28,449 nucleotides of DNA from JAQBQQ01 sp964633955 (GCA_964633955.1 CAZWIA010000011.1:1-28449), one strand, 5' to 3'. Counted from the first letter of the stretch, positions 1 through 7,931 are shown. The notes: generated from the letters alone by a model not told the origin. Numbers and translations: made by a program.

Positions 1-379
1 ACTCCAGGCGCAGCTCTTCATTCACCTCCTTCTCCTGGTCAATCTCAAAGGGCGGGGTTTCCGATTCATTCAAGACCTCCAGGCTGTCCACCATCAGCTC
101 GATGTGGCCGGTGGGATTGTCCGATCGCTCCGCGCCCTCACGCCGCTTCATCACGGTGCCCGTCACCTTCAGCACCCACTCCGGCCGCACCTTCTCCGCC
201 CGAGCAAAGACATCCGCCCGCTCCGGGGCGATCACTACCTGCGTGATGCCGTAGCGGTCGCGGAGATCCATGAAGATGAGCCCGCCGTGGTCCCGGCGCC
301 GGTGGACCCAGCCGCAGAGGGTGGCAGTCTGGCCACAGTCCTCCGGACGGAGCTGGCCGCACGTGTGAGTTCTGAGCAT
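1..379 (-). CDS. aspS: Aspartyl-tRNA synthetase, N-terminal part (runs off window)
   Basis: Charges tRNA-Asp with aspartate in the cytoplasm. Only the first 126 residues are present; the gene continues beyond base 1. The translation starts MLRTHTCGQL and contains the hallmark N-terminal anticodon-binding OB-fold of bacterial AspRS: GWVHRRRDHGGLIF followed by DLRDRYGITQVV, then a V-x-G-T-V stretch. The catalytic class II motifs lie outside the window, so the distinction between a discriminating enzyme and an Asp/Asn-dual enzyme cannot be made. The ATG at 377-379 was chosen because homology begins a few residues after it. No Shine-Dalgarno is visible; a TATACT -10 box lies 23 nt upstream. It is divergent from the coiled-coil gene that starts at 481. 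Confidence 0.95.
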   Translation of the reverse strand, partial: MLRTHTCGQLRPEDCGQTATLCGWVHRRRDHGGLIFMDLRDRYGITQVVIAPERADVFARAEKVRPEWVLKVTGTVMKRREGAERSDNPTGHIELMVDSLEVLNESETPPFEIDQEKEVNEELRLE

Positions 380-402
380 GCGAGAAGCGGGAATGCCGGG
401 GG

Positions 403-408
403 AGTATA
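403..408 (-). promoter_or_regulatory. -10 box upstream of aspS
   Basis: TATACT on the minus strand, 23 nt before the aspS ATG, predicting a leader of about 16 nt. No -35 at normal spacing is recognisable (a TTGACG lies only 12 nt upstream). Confidence 0.5.
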
Positions 409-446
409 GGCCGAACAGAGCGTCAAGTGCCAGCTCGGTTACCAGC

Positions 447-474
447 TTGTCCCCTCTGTCACCTGGCCTATCAT
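447..474 (+). promoter_or_regulatory. Promoter of the coiled-coil gene, leaderless layout
   Basis: TTGTCC (447-452), 16 nt spacer, TATCAT (469-474), then exactly 6 nt to the ATG at 481. With a normal -10 to +1 distance, transcription would begin at or within a base of the start codon. This supports 481 over the upstream in-frame GTG at 427. Confidence 0.5.
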
Positions 475-480
475 GACCGC

Positions 481-1443
481 ATGCCAGAGGACGGTTCCGG
501 ATCGACCGAACGCCAAGGGTTGCCGCGCCGGCCGATCCAGGATCCGCGCGACCAGGAGCTCCAGAGGATCCAAGCGGAAAGCCTGAAGGCCATGCAGGCC
601 GAGGAAGACCGCATCGCGTCCCAGCAAGCGGCGCATGAGCAGGCACAGGCGGAAATAGCCGCCCGAGCCAAAGCGGACGTGGCCGCCGCGGACGCGGAGG
701 CCGATCGGAAAGCCCGCCAGCAGCGCCAGTGGCAGCTGGAGCGGAAGGCCAAGGAAGAGGAGATCGCGCGGGACAGGGCCAGACGGGAGGCCATGGAACA
801 GGAACTGGCGGAGCAGCGGAAGAAGGAAGCGGAGTACACCGCCAAGCAGCAGGCATATCTCCAATCCCTCCATGAGCACGAGCGGCAGAAGGTGACGGAG
901 CACAAGCAGCAGCTGGAGGCGGAGCGCAGCTACGAGGGCGGCGTGGACGCGGCGCACAAGCGCGCGCAGGAGGAGAAGCACGCCGCGGAAGCCGATGAGC
1001 GGCTCCGGAAGAACCACCTGGAGCGTGACCTCATCCGGCAGCTGGAGGAGCTGGATCATGAGAAGCGCGAACGCCAGGCCGCCCTCCACTCCGAGCAGGT
1101 GAGGAAGCGCATGGCCCTGGAGCAGGAGGAGCGCATGGAAGCGACCAAGCTGGCCGCCATGGGGGATAGCGTGGAGCGCAAGCGGCGCGAACGGGAGATG
1201 GGCACGGAATTCCGCAAGAAGTTCACGCTCCTGGAGCGGGACATGACCAAGACAGCATCCGACCTGGAGGCGGAGTTCCGGGTGAAGAAGCGGCAGCTGG
1301 AACTGGCCGCGCAGCGCGCGCGGGTGGACGCGGAGGTGGAATCCCGCCAGCGCAAGGCGGTTGCCGACCAGGCCTTCTACCAGGAGAAGCAGCGGCTCAT
1401 GCGGGAGCGGAAGGACGCCCAGCTGCCGCAGAAGGGGGATTAG
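481..1443 (+). CDS. Coiled-coil protein of unknown function
   Basis: I do not recognise a family. The 320-residue product is almost wholly a charged, alanine/glutamate/arginine/lysine/glutamine-rich helix from about residue 25 to the end, typical of a long coiled coil. There is no signal peptide, no membrane segment and no catalytic motif. The first 30 residues are polar and probably disordered. The ATG at 481 is preferred to the in-frame GTG at 427 because a TATCAT -10 box ends 6 nt upstream. The gene converges on the long acidic coiled-coil gene, and the stop codons of the two overlap (1440-1443). High-GC third codon positions throughout support real coding. A cytoplasmic scaffold or filament role is possible but unsupported. 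Confidence 0.8.
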   Translation: MPEDGSGSTERQGLPRRPIQDPRDQELQRIQAESLKAMQAEEDRIASQQAAHEQAQAEIAARAKADVAAADAEADRKARQQRQWQLERKAKEEEIARDRARREAMEQELAEQRKKEAEYTAKQQAYLQSLHEHERQKVTEHKQQLEAERSYEGGVDAAHKRAQEEKHAAEADERLRKNHLERDLIRQLEELDHEKRERQAALHSEQVRKRMALEQEERMEATKLAAMGDSVERKRREREMGTEFRKKFTLLERDMTKTASDLEAEFRVKKRQLELAAQRARVDAEVESRQRKAVADQAFYQEKQRLMRERKDAQLPQKGD

Positions 1444-3500
1444 GCCTGCAGGTTCCTGATCTGCTCCGCGCGGAGATCAAACAGCGGCCCTTGAATGTCC
1501 CCTAGATCTTTGGTGGAGAACGTGCCGCCGCGCCGCGCATCGAGCGCGAACCGCTTGGCCAGGAACTCCTGTGCTTCATCCGTCAGGAGACCCATGGCTT
1601 CCGGCGTGATGGTCAGCGTGACCATCTCTCCGCGAACCTGCACAGACACGCCTCGCCTGATCGCCTCGCCCTGCTCGCGGGCTACCGTTGCCTCACTCTT
1701 GGTAACGCGCTCATACCCAAGGAACGACCGGCCGCGGTAGAGGTTGGCCAGCGTGTCCTGAGTAGAGATCTCCACGCTGCGAGCGCGCTCCTCCAGTGAA
1801 GGCTGCTTCTCTTTCTCTTCTGCGGGTGCCTTGCTGCCTTCTGCAGCAGCTGGCGCGGGCGCCTCAGGCTGTTGCGCGGCTTGGGGTGCAGGTTCTGGCG
1901 CTTTTTTCTCCTCATTCTTCGCACTCACCTTCTGGAACACTTGTGTCAGGAGCCCCGTACCCGGGTCTGACCAGAAGTCCGGCGGCAGGTCCTTGATGGT
2001 CACTGTCTTCTTCTCCTTACTGATTTCCACGCTGTCCTGCATGCTGCTCTGTCCCAACGCGGCAGCCAGCTGTTGCAGATGATCCTCTTTCTCCAACGTC
2101 ACCACCAGATCATCCCCGTCCAGCTTCACGCTCGTAATGCCCATCTTGGCATCCAAGAGCGGCTTCTCCACGTTATCCGCCACCAACTTCTCCCGCCGCC
2201 CTTGCTCCTTGTCCAGCGCCTCCTTGCGGGCCTTGAGCTTGTCACCCCCCTCTTCCGCCTTCTTGATCTGCTCATTGAGTGACTGGATCTCCTTCTGCAC
2301 GGCGTCGACCGCGTCGCGGTCGGTTTGGTTGGAGTCGCCGTCGGCGACCTGGCCGTTTAAGAGCTCCTGCAGCTTCTTCATCTGGTCCACGCGCTTGGCC
2401 TCCAAATCCTTCTCCTCCTTGCCCGCCTCCTCGATCGTCTTGTCCAGCTTGGCGGATTCCTCCTTGGGGTTCTGGATCTTGGTTACATCATCACTTGTGG
2501 CTTCCTTGCTTTCAGCTGGTTTGGTTTGAGCAATTTCTGCGTCCGTCCGCTCTCCCCGAGCGGGTGCCGTCTCTGTCGCAGCGGCGGGAACTGTTTCCTT
2601 TTGAACTTCAGCCTTAGGAGTATCTGGCGTACCGGGCTTGTCACCAAGCCGTCCCTGGGCAGCCAGCGTCACCTGCTGCTTCAGGAGAGCTATGAGCGTC
2701 ACCACCGCCATCAGCTTCTTGATCGGGTCCGTGGAGATGCTCAGGATATCCTGCGCGTGGTCCATCTCCCGCCTGATCTGTTCGCCTTTGTCCTTTGGAG
2801 AACCACCTCTCTCCCGCTCCGCGCGGCGCGCATCGATCACCTTCTGCTCCGCTTGGCGCATCTCCTCACGAGCCACCTGCCACACCTTGCGCGCTTGAGC
2901 CAGATCCGGCGATTCCTCCTGCCCCTTCATGCCTTGCTCCAAGCGGAGCACCTGCGCACTGGCTTGGCTATACGCCTGCCTCTTATCCTGGAGCTCGCGC
3001 TCAGCCGCCGCTACGGGCGAATCGGTTTCCGGAGTGGCTTCCATTTCGGCAGGTGCTTCAGGAGATGGTGCACCTCCATCGGTAGAAGTTTCGGGCGCCG
3101 CATCCACCTCCTCTTTAGGACGGAGAACTGTGTTTTCACCCACCCGGGGCGAGCGCGCTTCTGGCACCGATGCTACAGGCTCAGGCCTGAGCACCGTCCC
3201 CTCCCCGGGCTTCTTCTTGGTCTCGTTCGGATCCAGGACAAGATCACGGGCCTGTCCGTCAACATCCACAAACTGAAACTTGCCTCCCTCGATCCTGATC
3301 CCCATACCAACCTGTCCCGCGCGTGCGGCGGCCTGATCCGCACTCTCCACGCGCTTCGCCGTTTCCGCAGACGGATCAGCCGACGATGTGGTCTCTGAAG
3401 GAATTTCTGGTCCGGCAGCAGCTCGTGGCGCTTCGGCGATCCCCCCTCCACCATTGTCGTAGATGAGCCGGTGCTCACGGTGAGAGAATGCGTTCGCCAT
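1440..3500 (-). CDS. Long acidic coiled-coil/low-complexity protein, second gene of a two-gene unit
   Basis: Product of 686 residues, no recognised family. It begins MANAFSHREHRLIYDNGGGG, then a Pro/Glu/Ala-rich probably disordered region to about residue 170, helical coiled-coil stretches, and one weakly hydrophobic segment near residues 265-285 (KKLMAVVTLIALLKQQ). A second Pro/Ala-rich linker follows, then a more globular C-terminal third. No signal peptide. Two starts are possible: GTG at 3506, which overlaps the upstream TGA as GTGA, or ATG at 3500; the ATG is chosen. Either way it is translationally coupled to the small gene ending at 3503. The same small-gene/long-gene order recurs at 12159-11171, although the two long proteins do not align outside their composition. 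Confidence 0.8.
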   Translation of the reverse strand: MANAFSHREHRLIYDNGGGGIAEAPRAAAGPEIPSETTSSADPSAETAKRVESADQAAARAGQVGMGIRIEGGKFQFVDVDGQARDLVLDPNETKKKPGEGTVLRPEPVASVPEARSPRVGENTVLRPKEEVDAAPETSTDGGAPSPEAPAEMEATPETDSPVAAAERELQDKRQAYSQASAQVLRLEQGMKGQEESPDLAQARKVWQVAREEMRQAEQKVIDARRAERERGGSPKDKGEQIRREMDHAQDILSISTDPIKKLMAVVTLIALLKQQVTLAAQGRLGDKPGTPDTPKAEVQKETVPAAATETAPARGERTDAEIAQTKPAESKEATSDDVTKIQNPKEESAKLDKTIEEAGKEEKDLEAKRVDQMKKLQELLNGQVADGDSNQTDRDAVDAVQKEIQSLNEQIKKAEEGGDKLKARKEALDKEQGRREKLVADNVEKPLLDAKMGITSVKLDGDDLVVTLEKEDHLQQLAAALGQSSMQDSVEISKEKKTVTIKDLPPDFWSDPGTGLLTQVFQKVSAKNEEKKAPEPAPQAAQQPEAPAPAAAEGSKAPAEEKEKQPSLEERARSVEISTQDTLANLYRGRSFLGYERVTKSEATVAREQGEAIRRGVSVQVRGEMVTLTITPEAMGLLTDEAQEFLAKRFALDARRGGTFSTKDLGDIQGPLFDLRAEQIRNLQA

Positions 3501-3502
3501 GG

Positions 3503-3838
3503 TCACGCGGGGGAAACGGACGTGAACTGTTGCTCCAAGGCTTTGAGCTCCGCCGCCTCCTTGGCCCGGTCTTGCTTCTCAGCTGATGCGATCGCCTGCA
3601 GCTGCATCTCACGCATTGTCCCGGCGATCTCCGCTGCAAACTGGCCGTACTTCTGGTCGTACTGCGCGTAAGCCTTGCGATAGCGTTCTGAGCGGAGCTT
3701 CGCCTGCTCCAGCGTCTCATTCTTGTACTTCTCTTTCAATGTGGGGACGACCGAACTCACAAGCTCAGGCTCAATGCCTGCCATAATGGCGTCGTAGATC
3801 TGCTGGCCGGTCGGGAAGGTAACTGTCTGGTCGGGCAT
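3503..3838 (-). CDS. Small conserved protein with PTGQxIYDxIM motif, paralogue A
   Basis: 111 residues, no named family known to me. It is clearly paralogous to the gene at 11833-12159: both carry PTGQ-x-IYD-x-IM-xx-IEP-x-L near residues 9-26, then TL-x-EKYK-x-ET, RY, and YDQ-x-YG, with about 38 identities over some 90 residues by eye. The second half is an amphipathic, probably coiled helix. No signal peptide or membrane segment. The ATG at 3838 is chosen because the paralogue starts at the equivalent place and a good promoter (TTGCGA-17-TATACT) lies 20 nt upstream; an in-frame ATG at 3982 would run through the promoter. It overlaps the next gene by GTGA if that gene starts at 3506. Function unknown. 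Confidence 0.85.
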   Translation of the reverse strand: MPDQTVTFPTGQQIYDAIMAGIEPELVSSVVPTLKEKYKNETLEQAKLRSERYRKAYAQYDQKYGQFAAEIAGTMREMQLQAIASAEKQDRAKEAAELKALEQQFTSVSPA

Positions 3839-3858
3839 GAATGTGTGTATTTCCGTAT

Positions 3859-3887
3859 AGTATAGCGAATTTTGGCAGTAATCGCAA
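3859..3887 (-). promoter_or_regulatory. Promoter of paralogue A unit
   Basis: Minus strand TTGCGA (3887-3882), 17 nt spacer, TATACT (3864-3859), 20 nt before the ATG at 3838. Predicted leader is about 13 nt with no Shine-Dalgarno. Confidence 0.6.
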
Positions 3888-3931
3888 TTGGGAACATTGG
3901 TCAAGATGTATGGCCAGAAAGCGGGCATGGC

Positions 3932-3944
3932 GGGAGAATCTCCC
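3932..3944 (+). promoter_or_regulatory. Perfect inverted repeat abutting the RHH gene start (candidate operator)
   Basis: GGGAGA-A-TCTCCC, 6-bp arms around one base, ending 1 nt before the ATG at 3946. Ribbon-helix-helix proteins commonly bind short palindromes at their own promoters. The same bases could also serve as a purine-rich ribosome site. Confidence 0.4.
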
Positions 3945-3945
3945 C

Positions 3946-4164
3946 ATGCACCACGTGTACACGCTCTCTGTACCCATTTCATCCAAGCTCCTCAGAGCCC
4001 TGAATGATCTGGTTACGCCGGATATGGACAGGAACGCGCTCATACGCGTGGCGCTTGAACGGTATATCGAGGACCAAGCAGTGGAAGCTGTACTGAAGGC
4101 GGAAAAGGAGCCGAGACTGGAGGGCGACCTGGAAACGCTTGTAGCCCAGATCGATAACCTTTGA
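3946..4164 (+). CDS. Ribbon-helix-helix (CopG/Arc-like) DNA-binding protein, orphan antitoxin or regulator
   Basis: 72 residues. The N-terminal half fits a ribbon-helix-helix fold: a short beta strand (HVYTLSVPIS), helix 1 (SKLLRALNDLV), a turn, and helix 2 (RNALIRVALERYIEDQ) with the usual spacing. The acidic C-terminal helix resembles the toxin-binding tail of antitoxins. No toxin gene is adjacent: downstream is the convergent end of pstB 20 nt away, and upstream is the divergent paralogue A unit. It may therefore be a free-standing regulator of itself and perhaps of the divergent unit. The start at 3946 is chosen because the fold begins there; an in-frame ATG at 3910 would add 12 basic residues. 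A perfect palindrome touches the start. Confidence 0.7.
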   Translation: MHHVYTLSVPISSKLLRALNDLVTPDMDRNALIRVALERYIEDQAVEAVLKAEKEPRLEGDLETLVAQIDNL

Positions 4165-4184
4165 ACGCGGCGAACATCGTTTCC

Positions 4185-5012
4185 CTACCCAAACGCCCCC
4201 GCCACGTACTCCTTGGTCAGCTGCTCGCGGGGGGAGCCGAAGATCTGGCTCATAGGGCCTTCTTCCACCAGCTCCCCGGCGTGGAAGAAGGCTACCCGGT
4301 CGGCCACGCGCCGGGCCTGGTGCATGTTGTGGGTGACAATGACAATGGTGTAGCTCCCCTTGAGGGAGAGGAGCAGCTCCTCAATGTGCCGGGTGGAGAG
4401 GGGATCTAAGTCCGAGCACGGCTCATCCAGAAGCAGAACTTCCGGCCGCGGCGCAATGGCCCGCGCGATGCACAGCCGCTGCTGCTGCCCGCCGGAGAGA
4501 CGGTAGGCGGAGTGGTGCAGGCGGTCTTTGACCTCCTCCCACAGGGATGCCTCCTTCAGGCTGCGCACCACGGCTTGGTCCATGGGATCACTGCTCGCCT
4601 CCACCTCCTCAGACCACCGCCGCTTGGATCCAAACGGCCAGCGGGACGCGCGGCGGCGCTGCCCCTGGATCTCCAGGCCGTAGGCCACGTTGTCATAGAT
4701 GGACTTGGGGAACGGCGTGGGGTTCTGGAACACCATGCCCACCCGACGCCGCAGGAGCACCACGTCCGTGTCCGGGCTGAGGATGTCTTGCTCGCCGCTC
4801 AGGAGAACGGCCCCTTCCACCCGGGCGCGCGGCACGTGGTCCAGCATGCGGTTCACGCAGCGTAGCACGGAGGATTTGCCGCTGCCGGAGGCGCCAATGA
4901 ACGCGGTGATGCCGCTCTGATTGATCGGCAGGCTCACGCCCTTCACGGCGTGGACGGATCCGTACCAGACATTGAGGGACCGGACAACAATGGCGTGTTC
5001 AGCGTGGGACAT
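4185..5012 (-). CDS. pstB: Phosphate ABC transporter ATP-binding protein PstB
   Basis: Cytoplasmic ATPase that powers phosphate import through PstC/PstA. 275 residues with Walker A GASGSGKSS (40-48), a Q-loop in GMVFQNPTPFPKSIYDNVAYG, ABC signature LSGGQQQR near residue 172, Walker B VLLLDEP near 192 and an H-switch in IVIVTHN. The PTPFP-x-SIYDN-x-AYG block is characteristic of PstB. A basic, tryptophan-containing stretch around residues 116-145 makes it slightly longer than the usual 250-260 residues. It is the last gene of pstSCAB, with its start 15 nt after the pstA stop and no visible Shine-Dalgarno. No phoU or phoB/phoR is present in the window. Confidence 0.95.
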   Translation of the reverse strand: MSHAEHAIVVRSLNVWYGSVHAVKGVSLPINQSGITAFIGASGSGKSSVLRCVNRMLDHVPRARVEGAVLLSGEQDILSPDTDVVLLRRRVGMVFQNPTPFPKSIYDNVAYGLEIQGQRRRASRWPFGSKRRWSEEVEASSDPMDQAVVRSLKEASLWEEVKDRLHHSAYRLSGGQQQRLCIARAIAPRPEVLLLDEPCSDLDPLSTRHIEELLLSLKGSYTIVIVTHNMHQARRVADRVAFFHAGELVEEGPMSQIFGSPREQLTKEYVAGAFG

Positions 5013-5027
5013 GGGATGAAGGGGAAG

Positions 5028-5885
5028 TCACCAGACCTTGCGGCGGCGGAAGACGGCGCGGAGCACCATGGCGCCCACGCTCAGCAGGAACGTGAGCATC
5101 ATGAGGACAAACGCGGTGCCGGCGGCAAAGGCCGGCGCATCCGGGCTGGCGTGCTGGGTGGCCAGGATGAAGGTGTGGTACGGCAGAGCCATGTACTTGC
5201 TGAAGGGAGAGGCCGGCAGCCGCGTGAGGTAGAACGTGGCCCCCACCAGGATGATAGGCGCGGTCTCCCCCAGCGCCCGCGCGATCCCGATGATCCCGCC
5301 GGTGATGCAACCGGGAATGGCGGCCGGCAGCACCACCCGCCGTACGGTCTGCCACTGCGTGGCGCCGAGCGCCAGGCTGGAGTCCCGGAACTTCTGCGGC
5401 ACCGTCTCCAGCGCCTCCACGGAAGCAGTGATGATCCAGGGAAGCGTCATGACAGACAGCGTGCACACGGCGGCCAGGAGGGACATGCCCATGCCGAACG
5501 CATGCACAAAGACCGCCAAACCAAAGAGCCCGTACACCACGGACGGCACGCCGGAGAGGTTGCGGATGGCCAGCTGGATAGCGCCCTTCCAGGCGGATTC
5601 CCGACCGTACTCCGTGAGGAACACGGCGGTGGAGAGACCCAGCGGGAAGCTGAGGATCACGACTCCCAATCCCAGCCACAGCGATCCCACAATGGCCGGG
5701 AAGATCCCGCCGGAGGCGATATCCTGGTGCTGCCAGGCGGACGTGAGGAACTGCCAATGGAGCACGCCCCGCCCCGCCAGATAGAGCAGCAGCAGCACGG
5801 CGGCAAAGAGGAGTACTGCCAGCACGGCGCTCAACCGGAAGCACCAGAACATGAGGCCTTCAACGGAGGGGGGCTTCAGGCGCAT
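5028..5885 (-). CDS. pstA: Phosphate ABC transporter permease PstA
   Basis: Inner-membrane permease forming the phosphate channel with PstC. 285 residues with about six hydrophobic helices, the first at about residues 14-34 (LSAVLAVLLFAAVLLLLYLA). The cytoplasmic EAA-type loop DSSLALGATQWQTVRRVVLP is followed by G-x6-GIARALGETAP, typical of the PstA/PstC pair. The start ATG (5885-5883) shares one base with the pstC stop codon (TGATG), so translation is coupled. Confidence 0.93.
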   Translation of the reverse strand: MRLKPPSVEGLMFWCFRLSAVLAVLLFAAVLLLLYLAGRGVLHWQFLTSAWQHQDIASGGIFPAIVGSLWLGLGVVILSFPLGLSTAVFLTEYGRESAWKGAIQLAIRNLSGVPSVVYGLFGLAVFVHAFGMGMSLLAAVCTLSVMTLPWIITASVEALETVPQKFRDSSLALGATQWQTVRRVVLPAAIPGCITGGIIGIARALGETAPIILVGATFYLTRLPASPFSKYMALPYHTFILATQHASPDAPAFAAGTAFVLMMLTFLLSVGAMVLRAVFRRRKVW

Positions 5886-6793
5886 CAGAGCCGGTGGCGC
5901 TTGGGGAGGAAGACGTCCGTCACGGAGTTTAAGACGAACGTGAGGAGGAACAGCACCAATCCCACGGCAAAGAGCGCCTGCCAGTGCAGATCTCCCACCA
6001 CCACCTCCCGCACCTCAATGGCGATGGTGGCCGTCATGGGCCGCACGGGATCCAGGTAGGACCGCGGGAACTGCAGACTGTTGCCGGCCACCATCAGCAC
6101 CACCATGGTCTCCCCAATCGCCCGGCCGAGCCCCAGCATGACGGCGGCGCCGATCCCGGAACTGGCGGCCGGAATGAGCACCCGCCGGATGGTGGTCCAG
6201 CGCGTGGCGCCGAGCGCTAAGCTTGCCTCCTTGATGCGGACGGGCACGCCGGAGAGCGCGTCCTCACAGAGGCTGGCAATGGTGGGCACGGACGCGATGC
6301 CCACCAGCACGGACGCCGTGAGCGCGTTGAGGCCACTCGTCCGGCCAAAGACACCGGCCACCAGCGGTGCCACGTACAAGAGGCCCACAAGCCCCAGCAC
6401 CACGGAGGGGATCCCGGCGATCATCTCCACCACCGGCTTCAGGATCTCCCGGGACCGCGGCCGCGCCACGTGGGAGAGGTAGATGGCAATGGCCAGTCCC
6501 AGCGGCACTGCCATGAGGAGCGCCCCCGCGCTCACCATCACTGTCCCCATGAGGAGCGGCAGGATCCCCCATTTGGCGCCACTGAGCGCGTTGGGGTTCC
6601 ACTCCGTACCAAAGAAGAATCCGATCGGGTCCACCGTCCGGAACGTGCCAATACCGTTCTGGACCAGAAACAGGAAGATCCCCACCAGCACCACCACGGT
6701 GAGGGAAGCGGTCACCGCGAACACCCAGCGCATCACGGTGTCCGCCGTGCGGCGCACCCGGTCGGAGCCGGTTACTCTGCGCACGATGCTCAC
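5885..6793 (-). CDS. pstC: Phosphate ABC transporter permease PstC
   Basis: Second membrane subunit of the phosphate importer, 302 residues. An N-terminal membrane helix (VFAVTASLTVVVLVGIFLFL) is followed by a periplasmic segment containing the PstC-typical W-NP (EWNPNALSGAKWGILPL), then five more helices. The EAA loop KEASLALGATRWTTIRRVLIP leads into GLGRAIGETMVV. It starts with GTG at 6793, which overlaps the pstS stop as GTGA, a tight coupling arrangement. Gene order pstS-C-A-B is the standard one. Confidence 0.93.
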   Translation of the reverse strand: MSIVRRVTGSDRVRRTADTVMRWVFAVTASLTVVVLVGIFLFLVQNGIGTFRTVDPIGFFFGTEWNPNALSGAKWGILPLLMGTVMVSAGALLMAVPLGLAIAIYLSHVARPRSREILKPVVEMIAGIPSVVLGLVGLLYVAPLVAGVFGRTSGLNALTASVLVGIASVPTIASLCEDALSGVPVRIKEASLALGATRWTTIRRVLIPAASSGIGAAVMLGLGRAIGETMVVLMVAGNSLQFPRSYLDPVRPMTATIAIEVREVVVGDLHWQALFAVGLVLFLLTFVLNSVTDVFLPKRHRL

Positions 6794-7707
6794 GGGAGAA
6801 GGGGCTGGAACAGGGCGTCATTGGCGGCCTTGTCCTCCGCGGTCACGGGGTAGAATCCGGACGCCTCCACTACCGCCTGCCCCGCGGGGGAAGCCTCAAA
6901 CCGCAGGAAGCGGGCCAGCAGGGAATCCTGACCGGGCAGGTCCCCCAGGTACTGGTAGATGGGCCGCACAATGGGGTAGTCCCCAGCCGCAACCGCCGCC
7001 GCATCCAGCGGGGAATATGCCTGCATATCTTCCGCCTTCGCGATCGGGAGGACTTTCATGCCATCCTTGGCGGATCCGCCGGCCGTCTTCACGTACCCCA
7101 CCCCCACGTAGCCGATCCCGCTCCGGTCGTTCCGCACGGCCTCCACAATGGCTTGGTTCCCCTCCATCTGCCGCATGGACACCGCGTAGTCCCCCTTCAC
7201 CACCGCGTCCCGGAAGAAGCCGAATGTACCAGACGTGCTCTGCCGGCCGTAGAGGACAATGGGCAGGTCTGGCCCGCCCACAGCCTGCCAGTTGCCGATC
7301 TTCCCGCTGAAGATATCCGCCAGCTGCGCCAGGGTCAGCTGCGTCACGGGGTTCTCCGGATGGACCACCGCGGAGAGGCCGTCCCGCGCCAGGATGAATT
7401 CCCGAACGCTGCGACCGCGATCCGCGGCTTGCGCGCGCTCCTCATCCTTCATCTTGCGGGAGGAGTTGGCCACGTCCGTCTCCCCGTTGATGAGCGCGGC
7501 GATCCCCACCGCACTCCCGCCGCCGGCAACGGAGATGTCCGCTCCGGACTCCGTCTTGGTGAACGCCTCCACCAGCGCGGAGACCAGCTGCACCTCCGTG
7601 TCCGACCCCTGGATAGTGACAGATTCAGCGGGTGCGTCACCCGGCGTGCCCGAACATGCGGAAAGTGCCACGCACAGCGCGGACACCAAGAACGTGCGGC
7701 GTTCCAT
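6790..7707 (-). CDS. pstS: Phosphate-binding lipoprotein PstS
   Basis: High-affinity phosphate-binding receptor of the Pst importer, anchored outside the membrane. 305 residues from the ATG at 7707: a short basic N-terminus, a hydrophobic segment and a lipobox ending at Cys18 (LSAC). The mature protein has TIQGSDTEVQL, then GGGSAVGIAALINGETDVANSSRKM, the GS/GGGS phosphate-loop and NSSR pattern of the PBP-like PstS fold. A later SGTFGFFRDAV block is also typical of PstS. The ORF is open upstream to 7767, but the lipoprotein signal sets the start at 7707. No Shine-Dalgarno; a TACCAT hexamer about 28 nt upstream is a possible -10. Confidence 0.94.
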   Translation of the reverse strand: MERRTFLVSALCVALSACSGTPGDAPAESVTIQGSDTEVQLVSALVEAFTKTESGADISVAGGGSAVGIAALINGETDVANSSRKMKDEERAQAADRGRSVREFILARDGLSAVVHPENPVTQLTLAQLADIFSGKIGNWQAVGGPDLPIVLYGRQSTSGTFGFFRDAVVKGDYAVSMRQMEGNQAIVEAVRNDRSGIGYVGVGYVKTAGGSAKDGMKVLPIAKAEDMQAYSPLDAAAVAAGDYPIVRPIYQYLGDLPGQDSLLARFLRFEASPAGQAVVEASGFYPVTAEDKAANDALFQPLLP

Positions 7708-7931
7708 AGAGAGAGCGGGAAGGAGTGAAACAGCCCAATGGTAACCGGGCGGGTGAGGGGGGAGCAACTAAGCTAAATACGCCATTTTTGGCTATTGTTG
7801 TTTGAAAATTTTATGGCAGAAACTATTGTTACTTGTGGTGTTCGAGTGTACACTGTTTATTGCAAGTAAATCCCCGTACCGTGGGGTACCGAATGGCGCC
7901 TCATTAATAGCGGACGGGGTTTTGCGAGTGC
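7708..7931. other. AT-rich intergenic region upstream of pstS
   Basis: 224 nt between the pstS start and the DUF3800 stop, visibly richer in A+T than the neighbours. It holds a perfect 10-bp palindrome AGTGTACACT (7845-7854), a possible operator, and a potential multi-branched RNA structure at 7868-7923. I see no recognisable Pho box and no open reading frame worth calling. Confidence 0.5.
7868..7923. other. Potential folded RNA element or weak terminator
   Basis: CCCCGT (7872-7877) pairs with ACGGGG (7914-7919), extended by AAA/TTT after one mismatch. Inside, GTACC/GGTAC (7876-7889) can form an exclusive alternative hairpin, and CCCC can instead pair with GGGG at 7883-7886. On the plus strand the outer stem is followed by TTTT; on the minus strand it lies between DUF3800 and pstS. 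Confidence 0.3.

Noticed and set aside
409..426. TTGACG as the -35 of aspS
   Set aside because: Only 12 nt from the TATACT box, too close for a normal sigma-70-type promoter.
427..480. Upstream GTG start for the coiled-coil gene
   Set aside because: The added residues are Pro/Cys-rich and unlike the rest, and the promoter with a 6-nt gap points to the ATG at 481.
3839..3982. Upstream start for small paralogue A
   Set aside because: The extension would include the TTGCGA/TATACT promoter and has no counterpart in paralogue B.
4950..6059. 369-codon open frame on the plus strand opposite pstA/pstB
   Set aside because: Gly/His/Arg-rich antisense translation; the minus strand holds clear permease and ATPase genes.
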